Source: Argentina anserina (taxonomy: Eukaryota > Streptophyta > Magnoliopsida > Rosales > Rosaceae). From it: 64,000 nucleotides of DNA. The notes beneath the pieces were generated by a model. The model did not search any database and was not told the origin of the DNA. It was given only the letters and a program-made list of their open reading frames with translations. Positions 44,839 to 57,470 of the stretch are shown one piece after another. Within the stretch, counting starts at the first letter, position 1. Every line of letters begins with the position of its first letter. The position numbers were made by a program, and so were the translations under genes. The stretch is taken from positions 4,278,001 to 4,342,000 of the forward strand of contig NC_065873.1 of the NCBI RefSeq assembly GCF_933775445.1. Reading direction: 5' to 3'.

Positions 44839-46092
44839 AGATGCATATAAGAATTTGCATCAATTGTATTACTCGCCCTTTTTATTCCCTCAATACCTTC
44901 AATATCACCAAGACAAACACAAAGCTTCCAATCCAAAGCCTAAATAAAATAATTTAATTTGGTAAGCAAACAAAACATTGTTATTACTATCTCTCATAGC
45001 CCTCATAATTGCCAAAAGGCAATCTCCCTTCATGACCTTCCAAGGTCATTGGAGAGTCATTTAACCTCATAAGTCAACAACATTGAGACAACAACATACG
45101 GTTACATAAGATAACTTAACGTAAACATACTCACAACAATATCAGTCAATACCCTCAACTCAATCCAAACACATACAAATTATATATGCACACGCTAGTA
45201 TCAACGAGCACGACACTAGAGCAAACCATCACTCTAACCCAGACCAAACGCGCTGGTGCCTAAATCTCACCAAAACGCCACGATTTCAACTACAAAGATG
45301 TAGATCACACAGAGAGGGTTACCTTTCGTGACAGCAGCAAGAGCCAACACGTCCGGGAAGTGGCCGGAAAGTTCCTAAAATTCTAATTTCAACCAATTTC
45401 TTAAAACGTTAAACCGAGCTCCAAAACCATTGAATTCATGCCAAGAGGAAAGGAAAATACAGAAACATATGAGCCTCTTACCTTAGAGTCGCCAGAAAAG
45501 CTCGAGACGACGACGTGGCTTGAGGTTGGACTCAAATGGACGGTGGAGGAGAGACGGTTCGAATGGGACCGGTGGCAGCCGAAGAGGTGGCCGGACGACG
45601 GAGAAATCAGCCGGAGAAGTTCTGTGGTGAGGGAAGGAGTCAGGGAGGAAGAGAAAGAAAGAAAAGGGGGTGTGGCTCCTCTTAAAAAAAATATGATTTT
45701 CTTGTTTTAGTGTTCCTTTCTTTTCTACCCATATTTTTACGACTTTCAAAAATGTTCTTCATCATTTTTTATTTATAACTTTTTCATTCGATGTCCGATT
45801 TAGGCATGCCACGTGTCTTAGAACTTGTTTCGACAAGCTCTACGACTTTCATGAAGAAAGTTTTCAAAGACATAATCGTTTTTCAAGCTTTTGATTCTCG
45901 AAATCGATTCGACTTCAAACAATGACTAAGTCGAAGGCGTACAATGAGATTTTACTCAAATCACCATTTCATAATTTTGGAGAAATTACTAGGAATATGA
46001 ATTGGAAAATTCGGGTTATTACAGTTAAAGATTTTGAGTTGTTAGCATTCGCCGCTCCATACCCTTCTGTGTAGTTTGAGGACTTATATTTG

Positions 46093-46876
46093 AGAACGAA
46101 TATTGACTAGAAGTTTGAACTGGAACTTGTTGAATTGATGAGAAATTGAAGGGCCTCTATAATAGGGCTTGTTTTTCCTGTCCAAATTACAACAGGAAAA
46201 TTAGTAGGATTAGAAAAAATCTCTTCAGTACATAAAAGGTACGATTAAGTTAATCCAAAAAGGAGAAGAGAAACCTCGTTTGGGTCATCAACTTTGATAA
46301 CAGATTTCACAGGGAAGCGGTTGAAATCAGGCGTAAATCATGAGTTCAAATAAAATGTAAAATCTTGCTCTGAGAATAAGCTAAACTCAATAACCTTGAC
46401 AAATAATCTACTTAAAAATTAGAGAGATCATATGATACCAAACCAGGCTAACCCCATATAGCAGTTTCATGTCAATTGACATATAAGTTGAAGCAACGTA
46501 GGACTTTGTTTTGATCTTAGCCATAATTTAGAACTCTGATATTGCAGACCACGATTTAACGTATACAAGGCAGCAACGTTAAACAAGTGAAGAATAAATA
46601 TGTAATTGCCCATTTAGGCAAACTAACTACAGCTTTACACTCAAGATCCAGGCAACATTCAAACCAGTAACCAAGCTTGTACGGGCAGTGTCGGGGGTAC
46701 TTCTAATATTGATGAATTGCTTACTCCAATTCACTGGGTGTTGCAAAAGCCGGTTGAAATGGACCATCTTGAAAGACCTCCAGATCTCGAAAATCAACCA
46801 TTTGGTGCACCAAGTTTATGCAACACATGCTCATTCCATTTGGCTAAAACGCATATATAAATACTACTGCATATCT
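46093..46876. other. upstream DNA of split short gene, then kinase 3' flank
   Basis: To about 46330 the sequence is the upstream part of the SNYSQ unit (CTCTATAATAGG TATA relic; AATCCAAAAAGGAGAAGAG). After that, AT-rich DNA; 46650-46876 is probably the 3' UTR of the kinase gene. Confidence 0.5.
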
Positions 46877-47627
46877 TCACTGAGCCTTCACAAATGTCCG
46901 GCTGGACACACCATGCAATAACTTTACAAACCCAAGGAAGCTTAATTTCCCATCAGTGTGCCTAATCCAGTCATGGAGAACCACATGTAATGGAATGGAG
47001 GGACCAAGTCCAAGTTCCTGAATAGAGGTCGCAGAAAGTGTTACTAGTCGTCAGATAACCAAGCCTTGTATATCTTTTATATTTAATCTAGAGGTCAGAA
47101 TTATAACTAATCTGTGTTTGTCATTTTTGGTTAAAATTGGGATTCAAGTTCATAATTTAATGTAGTCTGACTGCAAAATGTAACAAAGAACAATCAACTT
47201 ACTGAAGCAAGTTCTTCAATGACAATTGCCCTGTTTCCATCCTTCTCAAAAAGTTCATATGCACATCGAGCATGTTGCTCCCAATGATCAAGTGCCTCAA
47301 GCTGATGTACACTCAGCGCAGCTGCACAGAACTCCTCAAAATCCATTCTTCTGTAATGAAGTGCATTTAGCTGTCATGGAAGATTATTAATCAGTCAGAA
47401 CCTATGTAACATATATAAGTGCATAACTATTGCAAAAATCATGAACATCAAAGGAAAATTAACAAAGAAGTTATAGCTTACTACCGATGCAATAAGATCA
47501 GGAATCCGAGACTCCTTCATTGCATCTGTAGCATTTTTCATTAGAGCCTGTGCAAAGACAAAACCAAAAGAAAACTTGGCACATCAATTTATCTCATCTA
47601 AGTTTTTGTGTATATAAATAATGTGTC

Positions 47628-47663
<36 letters not shown>

Positions 47664-50600
47664 AACCATTCTAATATTGTCAAGAGTGATAGTCCCATTC
47701 TTGTTTGGTACTAATAATGCAAACTGCTCCTTCAGATAATAGAGTTCATCCACAGTCAATGTCTTAGACAACGCCTGACACATTTACGTAAATGAATACT
47801 AAGAGATTGTTAAATTGCAAAGGTCTCGAATATATAAATATGCAAAGAAAAAACAAATAATATGTGAAATTGCAAAAATGGAAACATATTTAAAAAGGAA
47901 GTTCGAGGAAGCCATTTTCCCAGATAATAGTTAAGAAAAAAAGTGAAATTTTTTTTTAGAACTTTAGAGTGATAGGGAAACCGACAAAATTTGTGCTATA
48001 GAAATTTCTTTAGGACCAAAAGAACTGATCGGAACAACATAAAGTCTCGCTTCTTTTATGAGTGAAAAAACATATACACACCCTTAAAGCAGCCTTTCGA
48101 AGGGATGACGATCGCATGTACATCTTCATGAGTCTAAATATTAAGATATCAAGGGGCATTTTTACATCATTATAATTCCTCATCCAAGGATGACCTGCCA
48201 ACAAAAGATTACGGCCAGTGACTAAGGGGCTCCATACAATATAGCAGAAACTGAAAACATCAGAGAGAAATGGAGTACTCACTTAATGCTTGAGCAGCTG
48301 TCATCCGCTTCCGAGGGTCCTTATTTAATAACCGTTTGACGAAGTCCTTCGCTTCAAGAGATAATGAAGGCCAAGGTGCTTCATCAAAACTGGGATCAGC
48401 TTTCAAGACCGCTCGAAAAATTCCAGACTCTGTCCGAGCCCAAAATGGCCGACTACCACATAAGAGAATATATGCTATTACACCTATACTCCATACATCA
48501 GCCTCCGAACTATAAGATCTATGTAGAACCTCAGGAGCCACGTAGTATGCACTTCCAACAATATCATTAAGCCTCTCATCTGTAAGCCAGAATGAGTGTC
48601 AAAATCTCATCCATAGTATGAAGAAATTGATAACAAAAGCAATCGTGTCATTAAGAAAGAACAGACCTGGTTTGGCAAAATCTGATAAGCCAAAGTCAAT
48701 GGCTTTCAATGGCGAACTCTCATCCTTAGCAGTATACAAAAAGTTCTGAAAATAAAGGAACAAGAGAATTAGTTTAATATATAGAGAACAGGACGCAAAA
48801 GCATAGCTGCCATGATAAAAAAAGCCAGAAACATATTGACGAAGGACAGTCGGGTGTAAGAAAATCTTTGTCAACAGAAAACAATGTCATGTAGCCTGTT
48901 ATGATGTTCCATAACCCTCATTTTCTTGTCTAGTTTGTAGAAACGAACATCTAAGGGGAAACTACCATTTGAACATTTTAGTTTAAGTTCACCTAAAAGG
49001 TGGGGGGAAATTACAAAACTTTAGAACTACAGAGAAATGATGTCAGAAACCAGTTAACTTAAGATACAAACTCATTACTTTGAGACCAACTTAAAATCGA
49101 CTGTGATGATTGCAAGTATTCAAACGTACTCATTCCTCTAGATGAAAATTTCAGAATAGGTGATAGACCTACTTGGAATAATGTTTAATTTCAGTCCACA
49201 CTATACAAATATCGATCATGTACAAGTACAATAATTTTAAACAGTTTTTAGGTAACTATAATAAAGGCATGTTATCTACTAATTATATACAAAGGAAAAG
49301 AAAAGTTCCACCTCTGGCTTAAGATCGCGGTGCACCACACCCTGAAGATGACAAAATGCAACAACGTTCAGTATTTGAACCATGACAGTCTTTGCATCAT
49401 CTTCAGAGTATTTTCCGCCCCTTAAGAAGTAATAGAACATACAATAATTAGTGGTTATTCACAACATCTGGAAGTTCCAATGAAGATTTTTAATATCTAC
49501 ATATTTAAAATCTAAAGCATACCTTGAAAGTATTCTATCCAAAAGTTCCCCACCTTCACACAACCTGCAATGCAAAGTTGCATAGCATAATGTTAGAGAT
49601 GAGTTAATGTAGAATGAAATATACAAACCAGTATTATACCACACCCATGATAATCAATAGACGGAAATCTTATGACGTATTGAGAATGATATGACTTTGA
49701 AGTGTGCTGAATAATTATAATTTGTGCAAACGCACGATAAAATGTTCTTTTAAAAGGGAAGTCAACTAATAAGCTTACTCCATTACTATGTAGACATTAT
49801 CACTATCTTCAAATGCATCATAGAACTGAACAAGATTTGTATGTCCAGTCAAGGCACGCAATATTTTGACCTCCCTTCTTACATCCTCAATTGCGATAGC
49901 AGTTGTCATCTGACAATAAAATATACATTATCAAACAAAATTAACAGAACCGCAGTCAAAATAGCAGAAAATGCATTAAATTCACATACAAAGAACAAAA
50001 GAAACGAAAAATAACAACCGTATTGTATAGCATTATGTTGCAACGATGTTTTACTTCATACATGTAATGAGTTCATATCTCAATGTATCACAGACCCTCT
50101 CTGTATACTTTATCAGGTGCCTCATAAATCAAATTTAACCTCAACAACTTACTTGAAGCAAAAGAGATTTATGAGTTGATAAATTCCAATATTCAATTAG
50201 CCCGGGTTTTGGAACATTTCTCTTGCTCTGACTTCACATTGGTCAAAGGGGTAGATTTGTACTAATCAATCTTCAAATGTACTAGTCATTATCTTTTATA
50301 AGTTAGGTAGGTCTTGGCATTTGATACATGATTTCAATCATCCTACTCCTTTGATATTGGTTACACACTTAGATCTTGATTCAAGGAACTATATTAGGAA
50401 TTGTTCATACAACTCCTATTACCGGTAAGCCACTTCCATCTTGCAGGATCATAAGAATAAGAAAAATCATACGATATTAAGTACATTGTTTTTTTCCTCT
50501 TGGAATAAGCATCAGAACACCTACTGCGGCTTGTAGTAGTGAAACAGGTCCCACCAATGGTTTTGGCCAGTTTTAGATGGCTGTATGCTTGGAGAGTTGC

Positions 50601-51914
50601 TGGCCATAATCCGAATGGCCATGCATATGATCTAATCGAATTGTATGGCCCTGTCAAGGCCAATACCACAGTAAGAACCATGACTTTTTATCAATGATTT
50701 GGCCCACTCACAACCATTGGACTGCATTTTCTGTTTATCCTTTAGAAAAAACTTTGTTATATGAAGAAGCCATTAAAGAAGCGTTTGTTCCTATCCCCAT
50801 TTCCATGGAATTCAACCAATCACAAAAAAATACAGACTGTTAAGAGAAAACTGCCTTTCAGACCATAATGTGATTGAGAACAAAACATCCAAAGTTTAGT
50901 TTGGACAAATCGCGATGTTAACCATTCAGGTGGATCAAGTAAGCCAATAGGGTCGATACCTATCATTGACAGAGAGAAAAGGCAACAAACCGACAAGTTG
51001 GTCGCTTTAGGCCTCGCTCACTCATTGTTCCGGTACGCAGAGTTGTATACATCTTAAATTAATGCCTAATGTTCCCACATCCGGAAAGACTCCAAGAGAG
51101 TCCATTCATCTACAACACATGACAACATCTTCCAAAGATCTTCGGCCTAATCTAATACTAATCGCCTCAAATTTAACACTAAACCCAGGTTAGTTTCTAA
51201 TCAACAACCCGCCATTGTAACAAAGAAAAGGCTCAAATGCAGCAAAAAGAACAAAACTTTATTCAAAAAATGAAGCAAATAAGAGCATTGGAATCCAACC
51301 CTGAAGCTAAAACAGAGAGGGAAGGAGATAAAGGTAATTAAAGCACCAACCTTTGCTTTAGGGATGACTTTGACAGCTACCTGCTGGCCCTTAAACTCAC
51401 CCTTTTTGAAGACAGCAGAGCAAGTATACCCAAAATGCCCCCGCCCCACTTCATCCCCTACCTCCAATCTGCTAGTTAACTCTTTAGAGAACCCAAACCT
51501 CTTATCCAGATCAACTCCATCCTCATCTTCACAGTCTTCCGGTATCGCCACCGAAGCCGACGCCTTTTTCCCGAGCCGCCGCGCCAGCACGGCCTTAATG
51601 TGCTTCGCCGGCGACGGCGGCGGGAAGGGTCGCCGGAAAAAGCGGCTGGGAGTGGAGGCGCCGCTCTTGGTCTTGGTAGCGGTGGCCGGAGACTTCTTGA
51701 GGTAGTGGGCGGGGCTGGGGGAGTAGAAAGGGAAGAAGGGGGACTGGGAGTGGGAGTGGGAGTGGCGGTGGGCGGAGACGGCGTCGTCTTTGGAGGAGTG
51801 GTGGGGGGTTAGGGAGGGGAGGGATTTGGGGGTTTGGGGAGGGTCAGATTGGTCATTTGGGTCTCTGGAGGCGTAGGGGTTTGGTTTTGGTGGTTTGGAG
51901 GTGCAGGTTCCCAT
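46877..51914 (-). CDS. CDPK-related protein kinase, CRK5-like
   Basis: Eleven exons join without a frame error (minus strand): 51351-51914, 49779-49909, 49523-49564, 49312-49420, 48667-48745, 48283-48579, 48082-48194, 47667-47774, 47485-47547, 47203-47370 and 46877-47017, giving 604 aa. It begins MGTCTS, fitting N-myristoylation at Gly2 and palmitoylation at Cys4, so it should sit at a membrane. A Pro/Ser-rich region with [19 protein letters not shown] follows. The Ser/Thr kinase domain (about 150-410) has VGRGHFG (156-162), Lys182, HRDLKPEN (276-283), DFG (299-301) and [14 protein letters not shown]. The C-terminal region is the calmodulin-like part with degenerate EF hands seen in CRKs, which do not bind calcium like true CDPKs. 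CRKs phosphorylate targets in hormone and stress signalling; the match to CRK5 is from memory. Confidence 0.93.
47633..47660. repeat. AG microsatellite in kinase intron
   Basis: About 14 uninterrupted AG units just next to the donor site of the eighth exon (exon boundary at 47667). On the transcribed strand this is a CT run directly after the splice donor. Confidence 0.9.
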
Positions 51915-52250
51915 GAGTTGAAAGGTGGAAGCTTTTTTTCTTCTGGGTTGTTTTGAGGAGGAAATGGAGAATGGTGAGGGAGAGGGTGTAGGGTTTGGGG
52001 AGTGCAAGTGGGTGAGAGTGTGTTGTTGTTTGTTGCTTCAATTTCCTGTTTGTCTTTGAGAGAGACAGAGGAGAAGAGAGAGTGGTGGAGCTGGTGGAGT
52101 AAATAGGGAAGGGTGGGGGAGGTGTAAATATGAGAGAGAGAGAGAGAGAGAGAGTGTGTGTGTGTGTGTGTGTATGTGGATTTGTTGGGGGGAAGAAAGG
52201 GAGAGATAGAGAGGGAAAGGGGAGAGTGATGACTGAAAGTGTGATCTCTA
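51915..52250 (-). promoter_or_regulatory. kinase leader with upstream ATGs and GA/GT repeat
   Basis: On the minus strand the region before the start at 51914 is CT-rich, typical of a plant 5' UTR. A combined AG/TG microsatellite lies at 52133-52174. An in-frame ATG at 52007 would add 31 residues and hide the MGTCTS lipid site. Another ATG at 52041 opens a 62-codon frame overlapping the main start in a different frame. No TATA box was identified. Confidence 0.55.
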
Positions 52251-53225
52251 GATTAATGTCGGGGGGGATGATATGATGATGATCTCACGGTCCACGTGTC
52301 AGAATATGATGAATTCTGCCAATTTTGTTGAAGTTGGGTTTGTGAGAAGGTTGGGGGAAAATGGATGACGGGTCTTTGCGCCATTTATGCCATAACATTG
52401 CCCATTGGTTTCATAATGCTTTATCACCTTCTAAATTTGGGTTCATATTCTAAAAATGCATTAAAAAGATCGTGTAACTTTTACTTAATAAGATTTTTTT
52501 TCAGAATAACTAATATTTTCTTGAATCCACGAAGTGTGATAAGAATTTGAGATCTCTAACAATTCTTATGATTACGTAAATAAAAAGATAGGACATTTGG
52601 TGTAAAAAGAAAGAAGATAACTCTAATGCAATCTAACTTTCACTTCAAAACAAACATAAATTCTATAATTATATATACACCTTATTCGAAGTCTATTGTA
52701 AATGAAATCCATATCTCTATAAATCTTATGCAATATATCGATATCTGAAAATTGACTGGCATCGATACAATTGCAAGATCCAATTGACACCAATGAAATC
52801 GATGCATTATTTCAATAAAATAAAAATTGGTCTGAGTTGCTACACGATACCTATTCATGTCCAAAATACAAGTTCTTAGACAAACGTACATTCCACTAGT
52901 TGATCATTAAGCTAAACGTATGACCCCCAAGCTGCCAAGTTCGACTATGCCACTCTTGAGAACAACAACCTAATTTGAAGCCAACACACATTTTTCGATA
53001 GTGTGCAATGTCCACTTCATTCATTCATTCGACATAAATCAAGACACGTGAACTACCACAATATAATCCAATTAACCTCTTGATGTTGAACGAAAACCTA
53101 ATAAAAACTCTGCTAATTTTTTTTATGAAATAAAAGTAATTAGACAAGGGAGCCCTGAGCACATCCGTGGTTATGATCCAGGAAAAACTCGAAGAAGCAA
53201 CCCATCAAGTCAACAATTACTGAGG
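52251..53225. other. intergenic, nothing recognised
   Basis: AT-rich DNA upstream of the kinase gene with no ORF above 70 codons that looks coding and no clear repeat. Confidence 0.5.
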
Positions 53226-53227
53226 AT

Positions 53228-53690
53228 GGTAGGGCTGGAACCGATACGGTCCAGTTCGGGATTCGGTCGATATTATCGATTTATTCGGTTTCAATTTTCG
53301 GTTTGGGATTATAAATTTGAAACTGATACCGAATTAAACTCGTACATATTGATTCGGGATGAGTTCGGTTCGGTAAAATTATACACTTTTGCATGTATTT
53401 CTCTATTTATAACTATTAGCTAATCTAAATTAATATTATAAGTCTTTAAAAATACAATGTAGACCTAAAAAGCTAAAGAAAACATCACATCATAGATTTA
53501 ATATATTTTATACATTCGGTACGAATTATACATATACCGAACCGAACCGTTTATAAAAGTGTCGGTATTAAATTTAGTACCAGACGAAAAAAAATTTACC
53601 GATTCGTCCCGACCCGTCAGTATTCAGTACGGGACGGTCAGTTTCGGCACCAACTCTCACCCATAGAAAATGATATATGGGCTAAGAGAG
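53228..53690. mobile_element. MITE-like element with imperfect terminal repeats
   Basis: The left end (TAGGGCTGGAACCGATACGG, with CGGTTTCAATTTTCGG) and the right end (AGTTTCGGCACCAACTCTCACCCATA) are imperfect reverse complements. Inner blocks rich in TCGGT and ACCGA also pair (TTCGGTTCGG with CCGAACCGAACC). The type is often hAT-like, but no clear 8-bp TSD was found. No ORF. Confidence 0.5.
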
Positions 53691-56600
53691 TTGTAGCATA
53701 GAACTTCCCTTATTTTATCAAATATTATACTAAGTTGATATATGACTTCACCCAGCTATATTATATTAAAAATGATCAGTCCAAGCTAATATCTAATCCT
53801 AACTCCCTCCCTGCATCAAGTTCTATTAATCCACACACCATTACATAGGATACCGAATCTCACTATCACAGATCAAATAGTGAACTCAAATTACATAAAA
53901 TTTGCTTTCAAATTGATTTTGTTTGTGGAACAAAATTAACTAAAATTATTGAGAAGGGGGACTCCACATGCCTACGATTATTTAATTTGGGAACAATATT
54001 GTTAAGTACACAATATGATTCTTGTGAGTTTTATTGTTAATTTTTTGGTCAGAAGGAGTTGATGTGACGGATTATCTACTCGAATGATTAACTAAAACTA
54101 GAACACGGATCTTCATGTGCAAATTAAAATGCAAATCTAGTATTATCTAATCTAATGAATTATCACCATGCACCAATTCATGCACGTACCTTGATTTCAA
54201 AATTAAGATGGTCTTGATTCGAAATTCTGCTCCATACCTTCGATAATTGTTTTCTTAATTATACTTGATAAAAATTGAATAATACCCGAACTTAATTTAA
54301 CTTGAGACATCTCTAGCTTTGCGCCATCTGAGCTAACTCTAAAAAAGCTATAGCCTTTGAACAACAATGTGTTAACAATTGCAAACAATTTACAATTGTC
54401 AATAAAGTTCAAAGCCATTGTCATTTTCTAGCTAAACATCAAAAGGTACTCAATTGGTGGTTGGTACCAAACTATTATCATATGATTGCTACGTATAAAA
54501 TCCAGTCAAAACAGTTGTAATCCACGATTACAAATCCCGATTTCACTTTTGGATACTATATAAATCTGACACAATACCCTTTTTTAGCGTTATTTGTAAA
54601 TTAAAGCAAGTACTTTGTTAATGCAAATTGGCAAGAAATTTTAATTCAAAATCATATCCTTAAGTAACGCAAGTCTTAATATATTCGTAATTATGTGGTT
54701 AATTTAAAAATAGAAGCGCAATTATTGAGAAATGAATACGGGAAACAGGGAAGCACAGAGAGTAGTACAAATGAGAAGTGGTAAAAAAGGATCGTATCCC
54801 CATTCTTTAGTCAGCCAATTTCTCTTAGTTCTATGTAATTTTAGATCTTTAATTCTTTGTTGTTGGGTCAGAAGATTACAACTGAGATTTTAGAGAGATC
54901 GACAAAGTTCAAACAAAGAACACAAACCAAACCAACCTGCTAATGTTGAAAATAACGTGACCAATTTTTTCACCCAAGGAAGACAAATGTAGTGAAGAAA
55001 ACCAAGGACACTTGTTGTGAGTATCTAGGTATAAAATGGTACATTAAAAAAGTTATAAAATTAGGAAAACATGATTGTAATTTGTAAATGAGTTCTTTAG
55101 AGATCAACGTACTATTTGTGACAATTTATTTTGAAAAAAAAAAACTCTTCTTGATCGTGAATAAGTTGATGAAATCTTGCATTAGCCGCTGTCCACTGAG
55201 CTACTCTACTCGTACGTTCGCTTGCTTGTGGTTTGATCAAAGTTGGTTAATGGTTTGACAACGACTTTTGTCCACATTGATTGGCATGATGTTGCCTAAT
55301 ACCATATCCTCCTATTGTCCCAGTTTCGGGATAGTGAATCCTCCTAGTTTTCCATTCTCGAAGATTTTGATTTTTGGTCATGCCTATCTTGTAAGTTACA
55401 ACGTTTTTTTGTTAACGCTTTTGTTTGTGTTTGGCTGTAAGAAGATCGACTATAGTTATCACTATTTTTTTTCTTTAATTGTGGCCCAAGTTGGAATCAA
55501 TTACTTTTTTTCGATAACTAGTTGGAATCAATTACTTACAATTCAAGACTACAACCACATTTTTGCTGTTGAGCTTTTGTTATTCCTATCTCTCATATAG
55601 TGATTGAACTTTCCATTCAAAAAGTGGAGAAGCTAAAGCAGTCCAAAGAATGATGGCTGTGAGTCCTTTGTGACTGTGATTCTATTTGGGTGGTTTGTGC
55701 TATTTCTTTGTAATTGACACCGCTAAAGAGGGTTCCAAAGCCTCTCGTAAAAATTCCCACTTTCCTTTATTCTTCAAATTCCACAAGCTTTGTTGTTTCT
55801 TAAAGGGTCCTCAAAATTATTCGTTCCCCAAGTCCAAGCGACTTTGAAATTCCTTGCCCTCCATTATCCTTATGTTATGGTACTTCAATGAGTCGGTTTC
55901 CCACTATAAGTCATTGTAAGGGAATAAACAGGCTTTCTTTCTCATCAAGATGTTTTTGGCACACGACATTTCACCTCTATAAACCTAAATGCTATAAAAT
56001 TCATGAAGCACATTTTACAGTACTCATAATTTCCAGTGTTTGATCAAAGCAAGCAAAAAGGGTTTATTGCATACATCCACTGGATGCTTATTATACATCA
56101 ACTTATTATAAACCATGTACTTGTCTAATACAAATGGCTTTCATCATATGAATGATCGAGGAAGTGTATCATGAGAAAATACTATCATATGGTATGCTGA
56201 AACACTTCTTTTACGCCTTAACATCTTTTTTGCTATCTTGAAGACTTGAAGTGATTTATCATAGTAATCTTTTCATGTATTTCTTTTGGTCAAATGCCAA
56301 ATTTTGAAACTTCAATTCATGTCTCTAAATATAAAAATTGATGGGACATTATTGCCTCACTTTTGTGATGAAGTAAATGGGTGAGGCCGTGAGCAGAGGT
56401 TGGGAAAATCCCCAAAGAATCCAAAACCTGCAGCTAACTTGCAGTTTTAATTTACCTTCGAATTCTGGAACAAAGCGCGTCGCTGGTGACCATCGATGTT
56501 GATATGAGATTAGCTTTGCAGTTCTGAGTTTCTGACCTATCCGCAGCCTTACCCCATAAACATAAAAGACCCACCCAACTGATAGTGATCAACGATCGTT

Positions 56601-56760
56601 GAAGTTAAAGAGAGAATCATATGCTGTGATACAGTGATACTCAACCCCCTTTGTGAAAGTGAAAGCAACCACTACCATGAATACCCACATACCATTATAA
56701 CTTAAGCTTCACTCCCTACTCTCCTTCTGATGCCATATCACTAAGCCAGCTCTCCATCGT
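53691..56760. other. intergenic, nothing recognised
   Basis: About 3 kb of AT-rich DNA. The longest ORF (55268-55600) has no recognisable features and biased composition. No RNA gene seen. Confidence 0.5.
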
Positions 56761-56769
56761 ATGTACCTA

Positions 56770-56857
56770 AAGAGTTGGCCGAGTGATTCAGAGATTAAAC
56801 ACTTGATTGAGTGTCAACACGCCTTACTCTGAGGGTGTTTGAGGATAGGTTGCCTAT
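56770..56857 (+). repeat. tRNA-like (possible SINE) segment split by element D
   Basis: GTTGGCCGAGTGATTCAGAG fits the RNA polymerase III A box of Leu/Ser-type tRNA genes. A weaker B-box-like GGTGTTTGAGGAT follows about 60 bp later. The segment continues after the retrotransposon at 62714 (GTTAGATTGAGACCTATAGC). It could be a SINE head or chance. Confidence 0.3.
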
Positions 56858-57425
56858 TGTCACATCCCGCCAAACTTAAGCAAAATTTTACCTTGAGCAT
56901 TCTAGGCGGGTCCGGAATATGGTGGAACCCTTTGGAAGAACCTAGAAGATGTTAGAAGTCTCAAGAAGCCTTGGGACATTTCCGGAAATCTCTAGAACCT
57001 TGGAGAGGCTAGTGGAACTAGACTATTCAAGAATCCTCTAGAACACTCAAGGATAATCTCAAAGTCTTATAGATTTGGATAGACTTAAGGAGAATTATCT
57101 AGAACTCTCTAGCCTTGTAGATTTGGATAGACTCAAGGAGAGTTATCTAGAATATACATAGTCCTAGAAGTATCTAGAACTTGTAAAGTAGGATGAGGAG
57201 GCCTATAAATAGCAAGGCACCCCTCTCATTTACATCATCAAGTAATCAAGCAAACTATCAAGCATACTTGTAAGTTCTCTCTTGTTCAATATAAGTTCTC
57301 TTTCGAGATATTCTTCTTTGCCTTTCAATTGTTCTAGCAGGGCATTTGCGAGAGTAAGGCTGACTTAGCATAAGGGAGCTGCTAAGGCCGCACGAGTTGC
57401 ATAGCAAAAGAGTAAGCTCGTGACA
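56858..57425 (+). repeat. 5' LTR of element D (568 bp)
   Basis: TGTCACATCCCGCC to GCTCGTGACA. Contains repeated TCTAGAA words, a 30-bp imperfect internal duplication (TTGTAGATTTGGATAGACT-type, at about 57065 and 57115) and a TATA box CTATAAATAG (57203-57212). Confidence 0.95.
57203..57212 (+). promoter_or_regulatory. TATA box in element D 5' LTR
   Basis: CTATAAATAG about 345 bp into the LTR, leaving a plausible R/U5 of about 190 bp. Identical in the 3' LTR near 62491-62500. Confidence 0.75.
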
Positions 57426-57440
57426 GTTGGTATCAGAGCC
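57426..57440 (+). promoter_or_regulatory. primer binding site of element D
   Basis: GTTGGTATCAGAGCC follows the 5' LTR directly; TGGTATCAGAGC is complementary to initiator tRNA-Met. Confidence 0.85.
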
Positions 57441-57470
57441 GAAGTTCGATCAAGAGGCTAGCTCGACACA

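Larger units (their letters stand above)
23103..46023 (-). mobile_element. element C: solo LTR (about 2.6 kb), oldest layer, split by B
   Basis: Left part 23103-24536 (starts TGTGAATGTCACGATCCC) and right part 44844-46023 (ends CGGGTTATTACA). A perfect 5-bp TSD, GTTAA, lies at 23098-23102 and 46024-46028. Total length without B is about 2614 bp. Its ends and inner blocks (GGTGCACCAGG...AAGCTTAT, TTTCATGAAGAAAGTTTT) are diverged relatives of the LTRs of A and B, in the same orientation as B's. There is no internal region, primer site or coding sequence of its own, so it is best read as a solo LTR left by recombination between two LTRs. Confidence 0.85.
22968..46092 (-). pseudogene. SNYSQ-family gene copy split by a 23-kb nested insertion
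   Basis: The 3' half (22968-23102: stop, tail PPPEKVPCPA-like, conserved 3' flank from about 22720) and the 5' half (46029-46092, with promoter and upstream DNA to about 46330) are separated by the retrotransposon block. Taking out the block with one copy of GTTAA gives continuous homology to the intact copies. The start codon has changed (ATA-like) and small deletions break the frame, so the copy is dead apart from the insertion. Confidence 0.8.

Noticed and set aside
51915..52007. Kinase start at 52007
   Set aside because: Would mask the MGTCTS lipid-modification site typical of CRK/CDPK proteins; kept only as an alternative in the findings.
53228..53690. Diverged gene with Gly/Phe repeats (ORF 53226-53423)
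   Set aside because: The pattern is explained by TCGGT-rich inverted repeats of a MITE-like element.
55268..55600. 110-codon ORF in the intergenic region
   Set aside because: Phe/Ser/Leu-rich translation of AT-rich DNA, no domain, no splice or promoter context.
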